Notes: generated by a model from the letters alone, not told the origin. A stretch of 64,000 bases of DNA from Deltaproteobacteria bacterium (GCA_022601195.1 JAHZIX010000001.1:1-64000), one strand, 5' to 3'; shown: positions 9,338-19,218, numbered from the stretch's first letter. Made by a program: numbers and translations.

Positions 9338-9955
9338 ATGACCCCCATGGTTAGATCTCTTGCCGGCCTCGTTCTCGCCGCGAGCCTCGGTGCCTGCGCC
9401 TCAACCCAATTCCTCTCAACTTGGCAGAATCCCGATGTCGTCTTTGGCCGACTCCACGGCGAAAAGGTGGCGGCATTTCTGATCAGCGACGACGAGGACG
9501 CCCGCCGCTCCGCCGAAGAGGTTCTTGCCAGCGAGCTGACCGCCCGCGGAGCTGAGGGGATTGCTGGCCATACCTTGCTCACCGCAGAAGACGGTAAAGA
9601 CAAAGCCGTGGCGCAGGCGAAGCTCGAGAAAGCGGGCGTACAGGCTGTCGTCACTATGCGGGTCGTCAACGAAGCCCAGACGATCAGTAGCACCCCGGCC
9701 ACCTGGCACCAGTCGTCCGACTACGGCGATTTCGGTCGTTCCTGGACTCGAGGGTGGGGCAGCGTCTACGACCCCGGACACGCACGGCCGACCACCGTAG
9801 TTCAAGTAGAGACCATGATCTACAGCTTAGAGTCCAACGGACTGATCTGGGCTGGTCTCAGCGAGACGACCGACCCCAAAGGGGCCGATGCTTTGGTGAA
9901 AGAGCTTTCAGAAGCGGTCGACGATGCCATCAAAAAGTCGGGACTACTGCGATAA
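9338..9955 (+). CDS. DUF4136-like lipoprotein, copy A
   Basis: A 205-residue lipoprotein (signal with lipobox SLGAC). The ATG at 9338 has GAGG 8 nt upstream, in a leader nearly identical to that of the paralogue at 10469. After the cleavage site come STWQNPDVVFG, a GEKVAAFLISDDED strand, helices with SELTARGAEGIAG, and a C-terminal block VQVETMIYSLESNGLIWAG with a final KKSGLL. That end block resembles DUF4136-type lipoproteins (inference from memory). Part of a plus-strand run of lipoproteins reaching to the GltS gene. Molecular role unknown; probably anchored to the periplasmic face of a membrane. Confidence 0.82.
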   Translation: MTPMVRSLAGLVLAASLGACASTQFLSTWQNPDVVFGRLHGEKVAAFLISDDEDARRSAEEVLASELTARGAEGIAGHTLLTAEDGKDKAVAQAKLEKAGVQAVVTMRVVNEAQTISSTPATWHQSSDYGDFGRSWTRGWGSVYDPGHARPTTVVQVETMIYSLESNGLIWAGLSETTDPKGADALVKELSEAVDDAIKKSGLLR

Positions 9956-9990
9956 AAAGATAGCAGCAGGTTGGAACGAGTATCGCTGCG

Positions 9991-10413
9991 ATGGAACTTG
10001 AGGAACGCCGACCCTCTGTAGTCTTCTTGGCCCTCGCCCTAGCCATGGGCCTGACGTTCGCGGCCTGTTCAGGGCTCTCTTCAGTCCACCGGGAGACCAT
10101 CGACGCAGTGGTCATTCGGAATGAGACGAATGCCCCACTCTTGGATGTTTCGCTGAGAGTTCCAAAAACAAGTATGCGCGTCGAGACCAATCGGATTCTT
10201 CCACTTCGAGAGTATTCCCTAGGGTTCTCTGCGACCACGAACAAAAGACAGCAAGCCACCCTTTCCTGGAGACACCGCGATCGGAATTTCACGCAGAGTA
10301 TCGATACGAGCATCCCCAAAGATATCGACCCCGGGATTCCTGCCCGGGTCGTAATCCGCGTAATGGATCATGGAGAAGTGACCTCTCGAGTCGAACCCTA
10401 TTCCGGAGACTAG
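9991..10413 (+). CDS. small lipoprotein of unknown function
   Basis: A 140-residue protein with a signal sequence and lipobox LTFAAC. The mature part (about 115 residues) has alternating strands (VVIRNETNAPLLDVSLRVP, then TLSWRHRDRNFTQSI, PARVVIRVMD), suggesting an immunoglobulin-like or DUF-type beta sandwich. It sits between the two paralogous lipoproteins, 35 bp after the first, and is probably cotranscribed with them. No family recognised. Real because the lipobox, frame continuity and operon spacing all fit. Confidence 0.7.
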   Translation: MELEERRPSVVFLALALAMGLTFAACSGLSSVHRETIDAVVIRNETNAPLLDVSLRVPKTSMRVETNRILPLREYSLGFSATTNKRQQATLSWRHRDRNFTQSIDTSIPKDIDPGIPARVVIRVMDHGEVTSRVEPYSGD

Positions 10414-10468
10414 CTGACGAAGGCGTGTCCGCCTTGCCGCAGCATCAACTACCTTGGAGGACCGAATC

Positions 10469-11086
10469 ATGAAGCCATTCCTGCGACTCTCTTCCCTGCT
10501 TCTGGCCACCGCCTGTCTCTGTGCCTGTACCTCCACCCATTTCATCTCTACCTGGCAAGACCCCGATGCCGTGTTCGGCCAGCTCAACGGCGAGAAAGTC
10601 GTTGCTTTTCTGATCAGCGACAACGAGAGCTCCCGTCGTTCCGTTGAGGATTCCCTGGCCCGTGAGCTGACGGCGCGGGGTGCTCAGGGCCTTGCCGGCT
10701 ACACCCTGATGCCCACAAAAGATGCCAAGGATGAAGCCGTAGCCAAGAAAAAATTAGAGGAGGCGGGCGTCGATGCTGTCATCACCCTGCGCCTGGTCAG
10801 CAAGGAACAAGCCATTAGCAGCACCCCGGCCACTTGGCACCTGGAGCCTACCTACAGGATCTGGGATGGTTATTGGGTCCGAGGGTGGAAGGAAGTTTTC
10901 GAGCCCGGATATTTCCGCGAGGACACTATCGTCCAGGTAGAAACCGTCATCTACAGCATGGAATCCAAAGGAATGATCTGGGCCGGTATCAGCGAGACCT
11001 TCAACCCTAGTGGGGCGGATGCTCTGATCAAGGAGCTGGCAGACGCCATCGACAAATCGATCAAGAAATCAGGTCTACTCCACTAG
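10469..11086 (+). CDS. DUF4136-like lipoprotein, copy B
   Basis: The start is taken at the ATG 10469, 8 nt after GGAGG. An in-frame TTG at 10454 lies upstream but has no site of its own. The 205-residue product has lipobox CLCAC and matches copy A throughout: STWQDPDAVFGQLNGEKV, FLISDNESSRRS, ISSTPATWH, VQVETVIYSMESKGMIWAG and KKSGLL. The two differ mainly around the aromatic segment (about residues 130-145). The copies therefore arose by duplication and have diverged, with a third broken one at 8875. Function unknown. Confidence 0.82.
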   Translation: MKPFLRLSSLLLATACLCACTSTHFISTWQDPDAVFGQLNGEKVVAFLISDNESSRRSVEDSLARELTARGAQGLAGYTLMPTKDAKDEAVAKKKLEEAGVDAVITLRLVSKEQAISSTPATWHLEPTYRIWDGYWVRGWKEVFEPGYFREDTIVQVETVIYSMESKGMIWAGISETFNPSGADALIKELADAIDKSIKKSGLLH

Positions 11087-11114
11087 GGACCAGGGCCGCG
11101 AGACGAGCAACGAG

Positions 11115-12323
11115 ATGCACGAGTACATTGTCGACGGATTCCTGACCACCACCATTGGCATTCTGGTCTACTTCGCCGGCGTCCACATCAACAGACGGGT
11201 TCCCCTGCTGCGCTCCTACAATATTCCTGAGCCGGTGACCGGTGGGTTGCTAGCCGCAGCCGCCATTTTCCTGATCTTTCTATTCTCTGGCGTAGAGATC
11301 ACTTTCGAGCTTGGAGCCCGGGACCAATTATTGGTCTACTTTTTCACTGCCATTGGCCTCAATGCACGCTTCTCGGATTTGATCGAAGGAGGCAGACCTC
11401 TAGCGATTCTCCTAGTTCTCACCCTCTTGTTCATCGTCCTTCAGAACGTAGTAGGGATTGCCGGAGCGGCTCTGGTAGGAACGCTTCCACCGATAGGTGT
11501 TCTGGCCGGCTCTACCTCGCTGATTGGCGGACACGGCACCGCCATCGCTTGGGCGCCGGAAGTGGTGGCCCTCGGGATCGAGAATGCACTGGAGATCGGA
11601 GTTGCCTCGGCGACCCTTGGGCTAGTGGTAGCGAGCCTCATCGGAGGCCCCATCGCCCGTTTCCTCATTGAACGGTACGGGCTGTCAGGGGAGAAGTCAG
11701 AATCCGCCGTCGTTGGTTTGGAATATGAGACGGACGGCAAAGATTCCATCAATCATCTGAATCTGATGGCCGTTCTGCTGACGCTTCATATCGCGATCAT
11801 CGTCGGCTACATCGCCAACGACATCATCGCTTCCCTGGGTCTCAAGCTGCCTCTCTTCGTAACTTGCCTGCTCACCGCAATCCTCATGTCCAACACCCTT
11901 CCCCGTATCTTCCCCAAAATGAGTTGGCCGGCAAGGACTCGTTCTCTGGCCCTGGTATCAGATTTTTCCCTCGGCCTTTTTCTCGCCATGTCTTTGATGA
12001 GCATGCAGCTTTGGACCATCGCTGATCTCGCCGGCCCCTTGCTGATCATTCTCGCCCTACAAACCCTTGCCGCTGTCGCCTACATTCTGTTGATTCTCTT
12101 CCCCCTGATGGGGCGGGACTACCAAGCAGCTGTGTTGAGCGCCGGTTTCGGCGGTTTCGCCCTGGGAGCGACACCTACCGCCATCGCCAACATGACCGCC
12201 GTCACCAAGACCCACGGCCCATCCCCAACAGCATTTATCATTCTGCCTCTGGTGGCGGCCTTCTTTGTCGACATCACCAATGCCTTTGTAATTCGCTTTG
12301 CATTGGCCTTCGTTGCACCTTGA
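11115..12323 (+). CDS. gltS: sodium/glutamate symporter (GltS family)
   Basis: A 402-residue integral membrane protein with about 10-12 hydrophobic segments. The motifs GSTSLIGGHGTAIAWAPEV (about residue 135) and GGFALGATPTAIANMTAV (about 345) are the paired re-entrant loops of the GltS/ESS family, which takes up L-glutamate with Na+ across the inner membrane. Length agrees with the family (about 400). The start is an ATG 28 bp after the lipoprotein stop, without a strong ribosome-binding site. The downstream lipase-like gene begins within about 40 bp of the stop, so the cluster is probably one transcript. Confidence 0.93.
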   Translation: MHEYIVDGFLTTTIGILVYFAGVHINRRVPLLRSYNIPEPVTGGLLAAAAIFLIFLFSGVEITFELGARDQLLVYFFTAIGLNARFSDLIEGGRPLAILLVLTLLFIVLQNVVGIAGAALVGTLPPIGVLAGSTSLIGGHGTAIAWAPEVVALGIENALEIGVASATLGLVVASLIGGPIARFLIERYGLSGEKSESAVVGLEYETDGKDSINHLNLMAVLLTLHIAIIVGYIANDIIASLGLKLPLFVTCLLTAILMSNTLPRIFPKMSWPARTRSLALVSDFSLGLFLAMSLMSMQLWTIADLAGPLLIILALQTLAAVAYILLILFPLMGRDYQAAVLSAGFGGFALGATPTAIANMTAVTKTHGPSPTAFIILPLVAAFFVDITNAFVIRFALAFVAP

Positions 12324-12360
12324 ATCCGGCGCCCCAATGAGCATGCCCCTTCCAACTTTC

Positions 12361-13632
12361 ATGAAATTCCCTATGCGAATTATGGCTGTCTTCCTTCTGG
12401 TGCTGCTGGTCGGTTGCCAAACCATGCTCCCCCTCGCCAGGGACCTCAGAAAGGAAAGTAGAACCGTGGTCCTCAGCGGCGTCGTCGAGTCCGACTACGA
12501 TGCCAACCAGGTCCTGGTGGTGGCCACAGCGGTCGGGAATGACTCGACCTCAGAGGAAGCGGGGCGTGAAGTGGTGGCCTTTTCCAGGCTCAGCACGACC
12601 TCAGCTTTCGCCCTGCTGGTGCCGGACAGCCGTTACTACTGGGTTACCGCTTTCGCCGACTTGAACGGAAACGGCCGCTGGGATTCTGGGGAGGCAGGGG
12701 GAGAGGTCGGAGGCGAGGTTGGCCTTTGGGCGGCTCCCGGAAATGACTTCGACTTTCTCGAGATCGCCCTCAATGAGCGCTTGGAAGTCGTCCAGGGACT
12801 CGCCGTTGCGGAGATGGACAGCCCACCGGCTGCAATCCGGGTTCGTAGTGGTGAGCTCTCCACTCTAGATGATCCACACCTGAGCACAGAAGCCGGAACC
12901 CAGGGGCTTTGGCAGCCTCTCGAATTCAGTCAGACGATCGGCTTCGGCATCGACTTTCTAGAGCCCTTCGACCCGGATCGCATCGCTCTCCTGTTCGTCA
13001 ATGGCGCCGGGGGTTCCCCTCAGGACTGGCGAGCTGCCATCGAAAATCTAGACCGCTCCCGCTTCCAACCTTGGCTGTTGGTCTACCCTTCCGGTGCTCC
13101 CCTGGGGGAGATGGCCGGCGCCACGACCAGCCTACTCGAGGCGCTCGCTCAGAAACACGGCTTCCAAGAGGTCTTCTTGGTCGCCCATAGCATGGGGGGC
13201 TTGATCGCCCGGGCAGTAGCAGACCGGCTTGGGTCTCCTGAGGCCAGGCCATCCATCCGACTCCTGGTGACCGCCGCGACTCCTTTCGAAGGGCACTCGG
13301 CGGCCAGCCAAGGAGTTCGCTACTCCCCTGCCGTCGTTCCCTCCTGGCGAGATCTGGAGCCCGGTAGCGACTACCTAACGCAATTGGCGCGCACCCGGCT
13401 GCGAAGCCGATTGCCCCACGTCGTCTTCTTTGCCTTCGGTGGCCCCACTTGGCGCATGTCCCACAACAACGATGGCACGGTGACCTTGCCGAGCCAACTT
13501 CCAGCTTGGATACAGGAGGATGCAGCAAGCCTAAGGGGGTTTGATCGAGGTCACACCGGGATTCTGACGGATCCGGACATGCTAAAGGAGCTCGGTCGCG
13601 TGCTCCGGGAGCAGCAGGAGGCCCTGCGGTAG
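12361..13632 (+). CDS. alpha/beta hydrolase lipoprotein, lipase or esterase-like
   Basis: I start at ATG 12361 because MKFPMRIMAVFLLVLLVGC is then a classic lipoprotein signal; in-frame starts at 12337 and a TTG at 12298 (overlapping gltS) are possible. The 423-residue protein has an N-terminal beta-domain (about 40-190), then an alpha/beta hydrolase. FVNGAGGSPQDW fits the oxyanion-hole strand, VAHSMGGL holds the GxSxG nucleophile, and HNNDGTVTLPSQ plus DRGHTG fit the Asp and His of the triad, as in PGAP1-like or bacterial lipases. Acts outside the inner membrane; substrate unknown. It converges on the efflux operon. Confidence 0.85.
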   Translation: MKFPMRIMAVFLLVLLVGCQTMLPLARDLRKESRTVVLSGVVESDYDANQVLVVATAVGNDSTSEEAGREVVAFSRLSTTSAFALLVPDSRYYWVTAFADLNGNGRWDSGEAGGEVGGEVGLWAAPGNDFDFLEIALNERLEVVQGLAVAEMDSPPAAIRVRSGELSTLDDPHLSTEAGTQGLWQPLEFSQTIGFGIDFLEPFDPDRIALLFVNGAGGSPQDWRAAIENLDRSRFQPWLLVYPSGAPLGEMAGATTSLLEALAQKHGFQEVFLVAHSMGGLIARAVADRLGSPEARPSIRLLVTAATPFEGHSAASQGVRYSPAVVPSWRDLEPGSDYLTQLARTRLRSRLPHVVFFAFGGPTWRMSHNNDGTVTLPSQLPAWIQEDAASLRGFDRGHTGILTDPDMLKELGRVLREQQEALR

Positions 13633-13665
13633 CGGGATATCGAGAGGCAAATGCAGGAATCGGGG

Positions 13666-15054
13666 CTACTCGACCTGCCAATTTCCTCCCAAGGCCAGGT
13701 GGAGGTTAACCCGCTGGTCGAGAAGCTGGCGCTCCACGGAGACTAGGTTACTGTCAGCGGCAATCACCCTCTGGCGGGCTCCAAGAACATCCAACAGATC
13801 ACTCTCTCCCTCCCGATACCGCAAGTCAGCTATACGGTGAGCCTCCTTGGCCTCCTTGGCGGCAATGGTCAGCTCTTCTCTGCGCCTGCTCAGAATGACT
13901 CCCTGGTCAAGGCTCGTCTCGACTTCACCAAAGGCTTGAAGGGCGGCCTGGCCGTAAGCAGCGAGGGCCTGCTCCTGGTCCGCAGTGGCAACCGTCACCT
14001 GATCCCGCCTGCGCCCGCCATCGAAGAGGGGGGCGAGTAGGCTAGAACCCACTCTCCAGGCAAGATTGGCCGGGTCTACCAGGCTCGACAAATCGCTAGA
14101 GGAGCCACCGAGGCTTCCGGTGAGCCCGAGAGTCGGAAGACGGGCTGCTCGAGCCTGGTCGACGGCGTCGAAGGCCGCCGCTACCTGCCGCTCCGCCGCG
14201 ATCAGATCCGGTCGACGCTCGAGGATTTCCGAGGGCAAACCTGCAGGAGGATGGGGAGGGGCCAAGGGAAGGGTCTTCCCCACTTCCAGTTCCGCTGCCG
14301 GGTAGCGGCCGAGGAGGACCTCTAAAGATCGCAGCGCGTCCCGCCGAGACCCCTCCACGGTCACCAGGCGGTCTCGCGCCGTCGCCAGGTCGGCCCTCGC
14401 CAGGGCCTGATCCTGAGCCGAAACCACCCCATTCTCATAGCGCAAGTCCACGATGCGCAAAGTCTCCTCCAGAGCGGCAACCGTCTCCTGAGCCACCTCC
14501 TCCTGCTGCCCGGCCTCGATGGCGAGGAAATAGCCCCGGGCAACGCCGGCGGCCAGGGAGTACTGAGAGAACCGGAAATCGGCTTCGGCGCTCTCGGCGC
14601 TAGCCAGAGCACCGCGCCGGCCGGCTCGTAGGCGTCCCCAGACATCGAGCTCCCAGCTGATATCTAGGCCGAGGTTGAGATTGTCGGTTTGCGCGGAGCT
14701 TCCGGCGACACCAGAACGGCTACCCCCTGCGGATAGGCCCACCTGGGGCTTTAAGGCTGAGCCGGCCTGCCGAGCCAACGCGCGGGCGCGATCTACGTTA
14801 GCGGCTGCAGCCTGAAGACTCTTGTTGTGAACCTGAGCCTCACTCACCAAGTCCCTGAGCGTCTGATCCTCGAAGGAGGCGAGCCAGCCCACCTCGATAG
14901 CTTCTCCCTTCGTACCGGCGGACCATGCATCCGGTATTTCCGGAACCTGCGCCTGCGCCGCTGTGTCCGCCGCCTCGGGAGGGCGATTCTGAGAGCAACC
15001 GGGAAGGAGGAACAGGGCCGCAGCGATAGCAAACCCGCTCTTATGAAGTCGCAT
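13666..15054 (-). CDS. RND efflux outer-membrane factor (NodT/OprM-type lipoprotein)
   Basis: 462 residues with lipobox LLPGC. Two repeated outer-membrane efflux (OEP) halves are visible, each with long helices (VHNKSLQAAAANVDRARALA; QALARADLATARDRLVTVEG) and the typical LERRPDLIAAERQVAAA and YREGESDLLDVLGARQ motifs. This is a TolC-like exit duct. It starts 14 bp inside the end of the pump gene, showing translational coupling. It is the last gene of an adaptor-pump-duct operon, so the tripartite pump is complete in cis. Confidence 0.93.
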   Translation of the reverse strand: MRLHKSGFAIAAALFLLPGCSQNRPPEAADTAAQAQVPEIPDAWSAGTKGEAIEVGWLASFEDQTLRDLVSEAQVHNKSLQAAAANVDRARALARQAGSALKPQVGLSAGGSRSGVAGSSAQTDNLNLGLDISWELDVWGRLRAGRRGALASAESAEADFRFSQYSLAAGVARGYFLAIEAGQQEEVAQETVAALEETLRIVDLRYENGVVSAQDQALARADLATARDRLVTVEGSRRDALRSLEVLLGRYPAAELEVGKTLPLAPPHPPAGLPSEILERRPDLIAAERQVAAAFDAVDQARAARLPTLGLTGSLGGSSSDLSSLVDPANLAWRVGSSLLAPLFDGGRRRDQVTVATADQEQALAAYGQAALQAFGEVETSLDQGVILSRRREELTIAAKEAKEAHRIADLRYREGESDLLDVLGARQRVIAADSNLVSVERQLLDQRVNLHLALGGNWQVE

Positions 15055-18000
15055 CGGAGGTCTTCTCGGAGATCTTGAAGAATATCGAGTAGAGCACCGG
15101 CACGATGACCAGCGTCAGCAGGGTCGCAAAGGTCAGACCGAAGACGAGGACAACGGCCATGGACTTGAAGAAAACGTCTGTGAATAGAGGAATGACCCCA
15201 AGCACCGTGGTCAGGGTCCCCATCATCACCGGCCTCACGCGGCTAGCAGCGGAGTTGATCACTGCTTCGAAGCGAGAGCCTCCTTTGCCGGTCTCGGTGT
15301 CCATCTGTTCCACCAGGACAATGCCGTTCTTGATCAGCAGCCCGGAGAGAGACAGCACCCCCAGGATGGCCATGAACTCCATGGGTGTTCCGGTAATCAC
15401 CAAGCCTCCGACCACCCCCACCACCGCCAGCGGTACCACGAGCCAAATGACCAATGGCTGCCGCAAAGCACCGAATAGCACAACCACCACCAGGACCATG
15501 GTGAGGAAGCCCAGAGGCAGGGTCGAGGCCAAGCTGGAATTGGACTCCTGAGAGTCGCCATACTCTCCGTCCCACTCCAGAGAATAGCCCGCCGGAAGCT
15601 CGATGGCTTCGATCTTTGGCCGCAGCCGAGCGAAGAGCTCGGAGGAGGGTTCGTCCCCACCCGGGTCGCATTGAGCCTTGATGGTCCAAACGCGATTCTC
15701 CCGACGCAGCTGGGCATCGCGCCAAATGGTTTTGAAGCCATCGGTCACCTGCCCGATGGGAAGTACTGAACCGGTTATTGAGCTCAGTACCTGGATATTC
15801 TCGATATCTGCGACTCCTGCTCGCTCAGCGGCAGGGGCTCGGACCACGATGGGGAGGATCTCGTCTCCTTCGATGTAGGCCCCCACGGATCGGCCGGTGA
15901 AATTGGTCTGCAGCGCTGCAGCCACGTCCTCACGCGACACCCCGGCCCGGCGGCCGCGGCTCTCGGAGTAGATCGCTTCAACGACCCCGACCCGCTGACG
16001 CCAATCATCTTTGATGAACACGGCGCCGCCATCCTCTGCCATGATCGTCTTCGCCTGGCCGGACAGGCTACGTAGAACCGCCGGATCAGGCCCCTGGAAG
16101 GACGCTTCGACCTTAGAGCCCCCTCCTGGACCCAGGACGAAGCGCCAAACCTTGGCTTGTCCTTCCGGGAGTCGCTCGGCGATGAACTCTCGGACCTGAG
16201 GCATCAGCCCGTCGAGCTTTTTGAAATCATCGACCCGCGCCAGCACCTGTCCGTAAGCGGAATTCGGCGATTGCCCCCCATAGACCAACATGTAGCGAAG
16301 AGTCCCACCACCGACTATGGTTTGGGCGCCTACGACCCCGTCCAAGCTGGTAACGAAGCGTTCGATCTCTTCCATATCCCGGCTGGTTCGGTCGATGTCG
16401 ACCCCTTGGGGCAACCAGTAGTCGATGACCATCTGCGGCGTCGTGGAGGAGGGAAAAAAGCCTGAAGTCACGAAACCGAACCCCCAGAGGGCCAGGGCAA
16501 AGAGAGCCACTGCAGCGAGGACGACTCGCTTGCGGGCAGCGAGCATGCGCCGCAGGAAGCTCTTGTAGCGCCGCAAGAAGGCGCTCTCCTTGAGGTTCTG
16601 CCCGCTCGTCCCAGCGCTCTCCCGGAACAGCCAATGGCAAAAGAGAGGGGTTAGGGTCAGGGCGAATACCCAGCTGTAGGTGAGGGAAATGAGGATCACC
16701 CAGAACAGGTGCCCGGTGTACTCCGCGGTGCTGCCAGGTGCGAAGCCGATGGGAGCGAAGGCGATGATGCCCACCAGCGTGCCCCCTAGGAGAGGCCACT
16801 TGGTTTGGTCGACTACTTCCTTCGCGATGTCGAGCTTCTTACGGCCCCGCTGAGTCCCCACGAGGATGCCTTCGGTCACCACGATGGCGTTGTCCACCAT
16901 CATGCCGAGAGCGATGATCAGGGCACCAAGAGAGATCCGGTGCATGGGAATACCGGCCAGATCCATAGTCCACAAGGTAGCGGCGATGATCAGAAGGAGC
17001 ACGGCGCCGATGACAAGACCGGAACGCAAGCCCATGAAGATCAACAACGTCACCACGACGATGACAACCGCCGCCCCCACGTTGAGGGCGAAATTCTTGA
17101 CCGCCGCCTCGACGATATTGCCCTGGTGGTAGAACTCGTGAAGCTCAATGCCGAGAGGGCGGAGTCCTTCGAGGTCAGTCATTTTGTCGGCAACGGCATC
17201 GCCGATCGCCGCCACATTAGAGCCCGTGACGTTCGAGATGCCCAGAGCGATGGCCGGCTTGCCGTTGTACCGAATCAGCTTGCTGGGGGGTGATTGGTAG
17301 TCGCGGCGGACGCTGGCAACATCTTTTAGGTAGATCAGGCGTCCGGTGGAAGAAGTCGAGATAAGGAGATTCTCGATTTCTTCTACGGAATCGACAGCAC
17401 CGGAGGGCTGAATGACCATTCTCCGATCCCCTACCGGCACCGTACCCGCGGTGACGGTAGAACCCTGGCTGCTCAACGCGGAAAAGATCTCTCCCTGGGA
17501 GAGTCCAAGGGCCGCGGTGCTTTCCCGGGAAATCTCCACATAGATCGCTTCTGGCTGGTCCCCGGAGAGAACTACCTTGGCGACTCCAGGAACCTGGAGT
17601 AACTCACGCTGCAGGCTCTTTCCATAGCGTTTCAGCTCGGCGAAAGAATAGCCGTCACCGGTGAGTAGGTAGAGCAGGCCATAGACGTCGCCAAAATCGT
17701 CGTAAACAGCAGGAGCCGTGGCCCCCGGTGGCAGGGCTCTCTCGGCATCTTTGATCTTGTTGCGCAACTTGCCCCAGATCACCTGCAAATCTGACTTGTT
17801 GCGGGAGAATTCGTATTTGATCTCGACCTTGATCTCCGACACGCCATCCGACGAAGTTGACTCGACGCTCTTGACCTCCTGGAGCTGCTGAATGGCTGTC
17901 TCCAGGGGCTCGGTGACCTCCTCCGCCACCTGCTCCGGGCTGGCCCCGGGGTATTGTGTGAAGATCTGGGCGATGCGGATGGTGAATTCCGGGTCCTCGA

Positions 18001-18103
18001 AGCGGGGCATGCTTTGGTAGGCGGACCAGCCGCCAAACAAGGCCACCAGAATCACGATGACACTGAGGAGAGTATTCTTGATGGAGTATTCTGCGAGGTT
18101 CAT
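15041..18103 (-). CDS. RND-family efflux pump permease
   Basis: The start is the ATG at 18103 (MNLAEYSIKNTLLSVIV), with GGAGAG upstream. Longer frames to 18301 read through the adaptor gene. The 1020 residues carry the RND layout: TM1, a large periplasmic loop, TM2-6, a second loop and TM7-12. TM4 reads GMMVDNAIVV: one of the two proton-relay aspartates of AcrB (D407/D408) is Asn, as in several HAE1 relatives of the wider family. The pump exports amphiphilic compounds using proton motive force. The gap to the adaptor stop is 26 bp. Confidence 0.94.
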   Translation of the reverse strand: MNLAEYSIKNTLLSVIVILVALFGGWSAYQSMPRFEDPEFTIRIAQIFTQYPGASPEQVAEEVTEPLETAIQQLQEVKSVESTSSDGVSEIKVEIKYEFSRNKSDLQVIWGKLRNKIKDAERALPPGATAPAVYDDFGDVYGLLYLLTGDGYSFAELKRYGKSLQRELLQVPGVAKVVLSGDQPEAIYVEISRESTAALGLSQGEIFSALSSQGSTVTAGTVPVGDRRMVIQPSGAVDSVEEIENLLISTSSTGRLIYLKDVASVRRDYQSPPSKLIRYNGKPAIALGISNVTGSNVAAIGDAVADKMTDLEGLRPLGIELHEFYHQGNIVEAAVKNFALNVGAAVVIVVVTLLIFMGLRSGLVIGAVLLLIIAATLWTMDLAGIPMHRISLGALIIALGMMVDNAIVVTEGILVGTQRGRKKLDIAKEVVDQTKWPLLGGTLVGIIAFAPIGFAPGSTAEYTGHLFWVILISLTYSWVFALTLTPLFCHWLFRESAGTSGQNLKESAFLRRYKSFLRRMLAARKRVVLAAVALFALALWGFGFVTSGFFPSSTTPQMVIDYWLPQGVDIDRTSRDMEEIERFVTSLDGVVGAQTIVGGGTLRYMLVYGGQSPNSAYGQVLARVDDFKKLDGLMPQVREFIAERLPEGQAKVWRFVLGPGGGSKVEASFQGPDPAVLRSLSGQAKTIMAEDGGAVFIKDDWRQRVGVVEAIYSESRGRRAGVSREDVAAALQTNFTGRSVGAYIEGDEILPIVVRAPAAERAGVADIENIQVLSSITGSVLPIGQVTDGFKTIWRDAQLRRENRVWTIKAQCDPGGDEPSSELFARLRPKIEAIELPAGYSLEWDGEYGDSQESNSSLASTLPLGFLTMVLVVVVLFGALRQPLVIWLVVPLAVVGVVGGLVITGTPMEFMAILGVLSLSGLLIKNGIVLVEQMDTETGKGGSRFEAVINSAASRVRPVMMGTLTTVLGVIPLFTDVFFKSMAVVLVFGLTFATLLTLVIVPVLYSIFFKISEKTSDATS

Positions 18104-18129
18104 GACTTGTCTCTCCGACCTTTGCCGCT

Positions 18130-19218
18130 TCACTCGGTCCAGGGTCGGACCTTCGCGCCTTCTGCCAGGTAGGAGCCGCCCGCTCCGGCGATGGTATCTC
18201 CAGGGGCCAAACCCTCCGTTGCCACGGCGCTCTCCCCCACACCCGGCTGAATCGTTATCCAACGCTTGGAGGCCGTCATGGATTCGCCATCGATCAGCCA
18301 AACATAGTTGCGGTCACCCTCGCTGCCGATAGCGCTCACGGGGACGGCCACCCCGATGCCCCCTTGGGCTGCCTGATCCCCATGGAGGTCCTGCGAAGAG
18401 GTCTCTAGGATGACCGTGGCGTTCATCCCCGGAAGGATGACGAGGTCCTCCGGACGCTCGAAGCTAAAACTCACCTCGTAGGTCTGAGTGGTTTGGTCCG
18501 CCTCCAGCGCCGCCTCCTTGAAGACCGCCGAGACACGAGTAGAGGGGGCCACGTCGAAGACCACGAAGGCCTCCGCTTCCTGGGTGGTGCGAACCCGGGC
18601 AATGATGCTGGCAGGCAGGTCGATGGTGGCTTCGAGGCCCTCGCCACCGATCACCGTTACGATCGCTTGCTGGGGTTGCACATTTTGGAGTTTCTTGGCG
18701 TGAACCTTCGCTACTACACCATCGAAGGGAGCAGTGATCACGGAGTCACTCAAAGCTTTTTCTGCCGAGTCGAGCACTGCCTTCGCTGCATCCCGGCGGG
18801 TCTGGCGCTGTTCCACCACATTGGTGGCGATAGCGTTGCCCTCCGCCAAGCGAACAGCCCGCTGGTACTCAGCCTCGGCATTGTCGTGGTCAGCTTTGGC
18901 AGAGGCTAGACTACTCCGGAGATCGCGCTGATCCAGCTTCGCCAGAAGCGCTCCCCTCTCGACCCTTTGAGCTTCGTTGACCGGTAGCTCCTGGAGCAGA
19001 CCGGGAACCTGAAAAGCAAGCTCAGAAGATTGTGCCGCCTTCACGACGGCGGGAAAGCGCCGGGACTGACCCGAGTCGGCTGCCTCGACGGTCAGCAACT
19101 TGACCGGCCGAACACTAGCCTCCCGGGTGGGTTCCGGGTCGCCTGAGCTGCAAGCCACCGTCAGGACTGCCACCATCCCTGAGACCGTCAGTGCCAACCC
19201 TCTCTGAGCCTTCGACAT
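18130..19218 (-). CDS. RND efflux periplasmic adaptor (membrane fusion protein)
   Basis: The start at ATG 19218 is preferred because GGAGAAG lies 3 nt upstream in the right register; ATGs at 19233 and 19242 lack a site. The 362-residue protein is a lipoprotein (VLTVAC). It shows the MFP order: a barrel-sandwich half (RRFPAVVKAAQSSELAFQVPG), a helical hairpin (SSLASAKADHDNAEAEYQRAV), the second half (DSVITAPFDGVVAKVHAKKL) and a beta-barrel/proximal domain ending GLAPGDTIAGAGG. It joins the pump at 15041-18103 to the outer-membrane duct. First gene of the efflux operon. Confidence 0.93.
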   Translation of the reverse strand: MSKAQRGLALTVSGMVAVLTVACSSGDPEPTREASVRPVKLLTVEAADSGQSRRFPAVVKAAQSSELAFQVPGLLQELPVNEAQRVERGALLAKLDQRDLRSSLASAKADHDNAEAEYQRAVRLAEGNAIATNVVEQRQTRRDAAKAVLDSAEKALSDSVITAPFDGVVAKVHAKKLQNVQPQQAIVTVIGGEGLEATIDLPASIIARVRTTQEAEAFVVFDVAPSTRVSAVFKEAALEADQTTQTYEVSFSFERPEDLVILPGMNATVILETSSQDLHGDQAAQGGIGVAVPVSAIGSEGDRNYVWLIDGESMTASKRWITIQPGVGESAVATEGLAPGDTIAGAGGSYLAEGAKVRPWTE

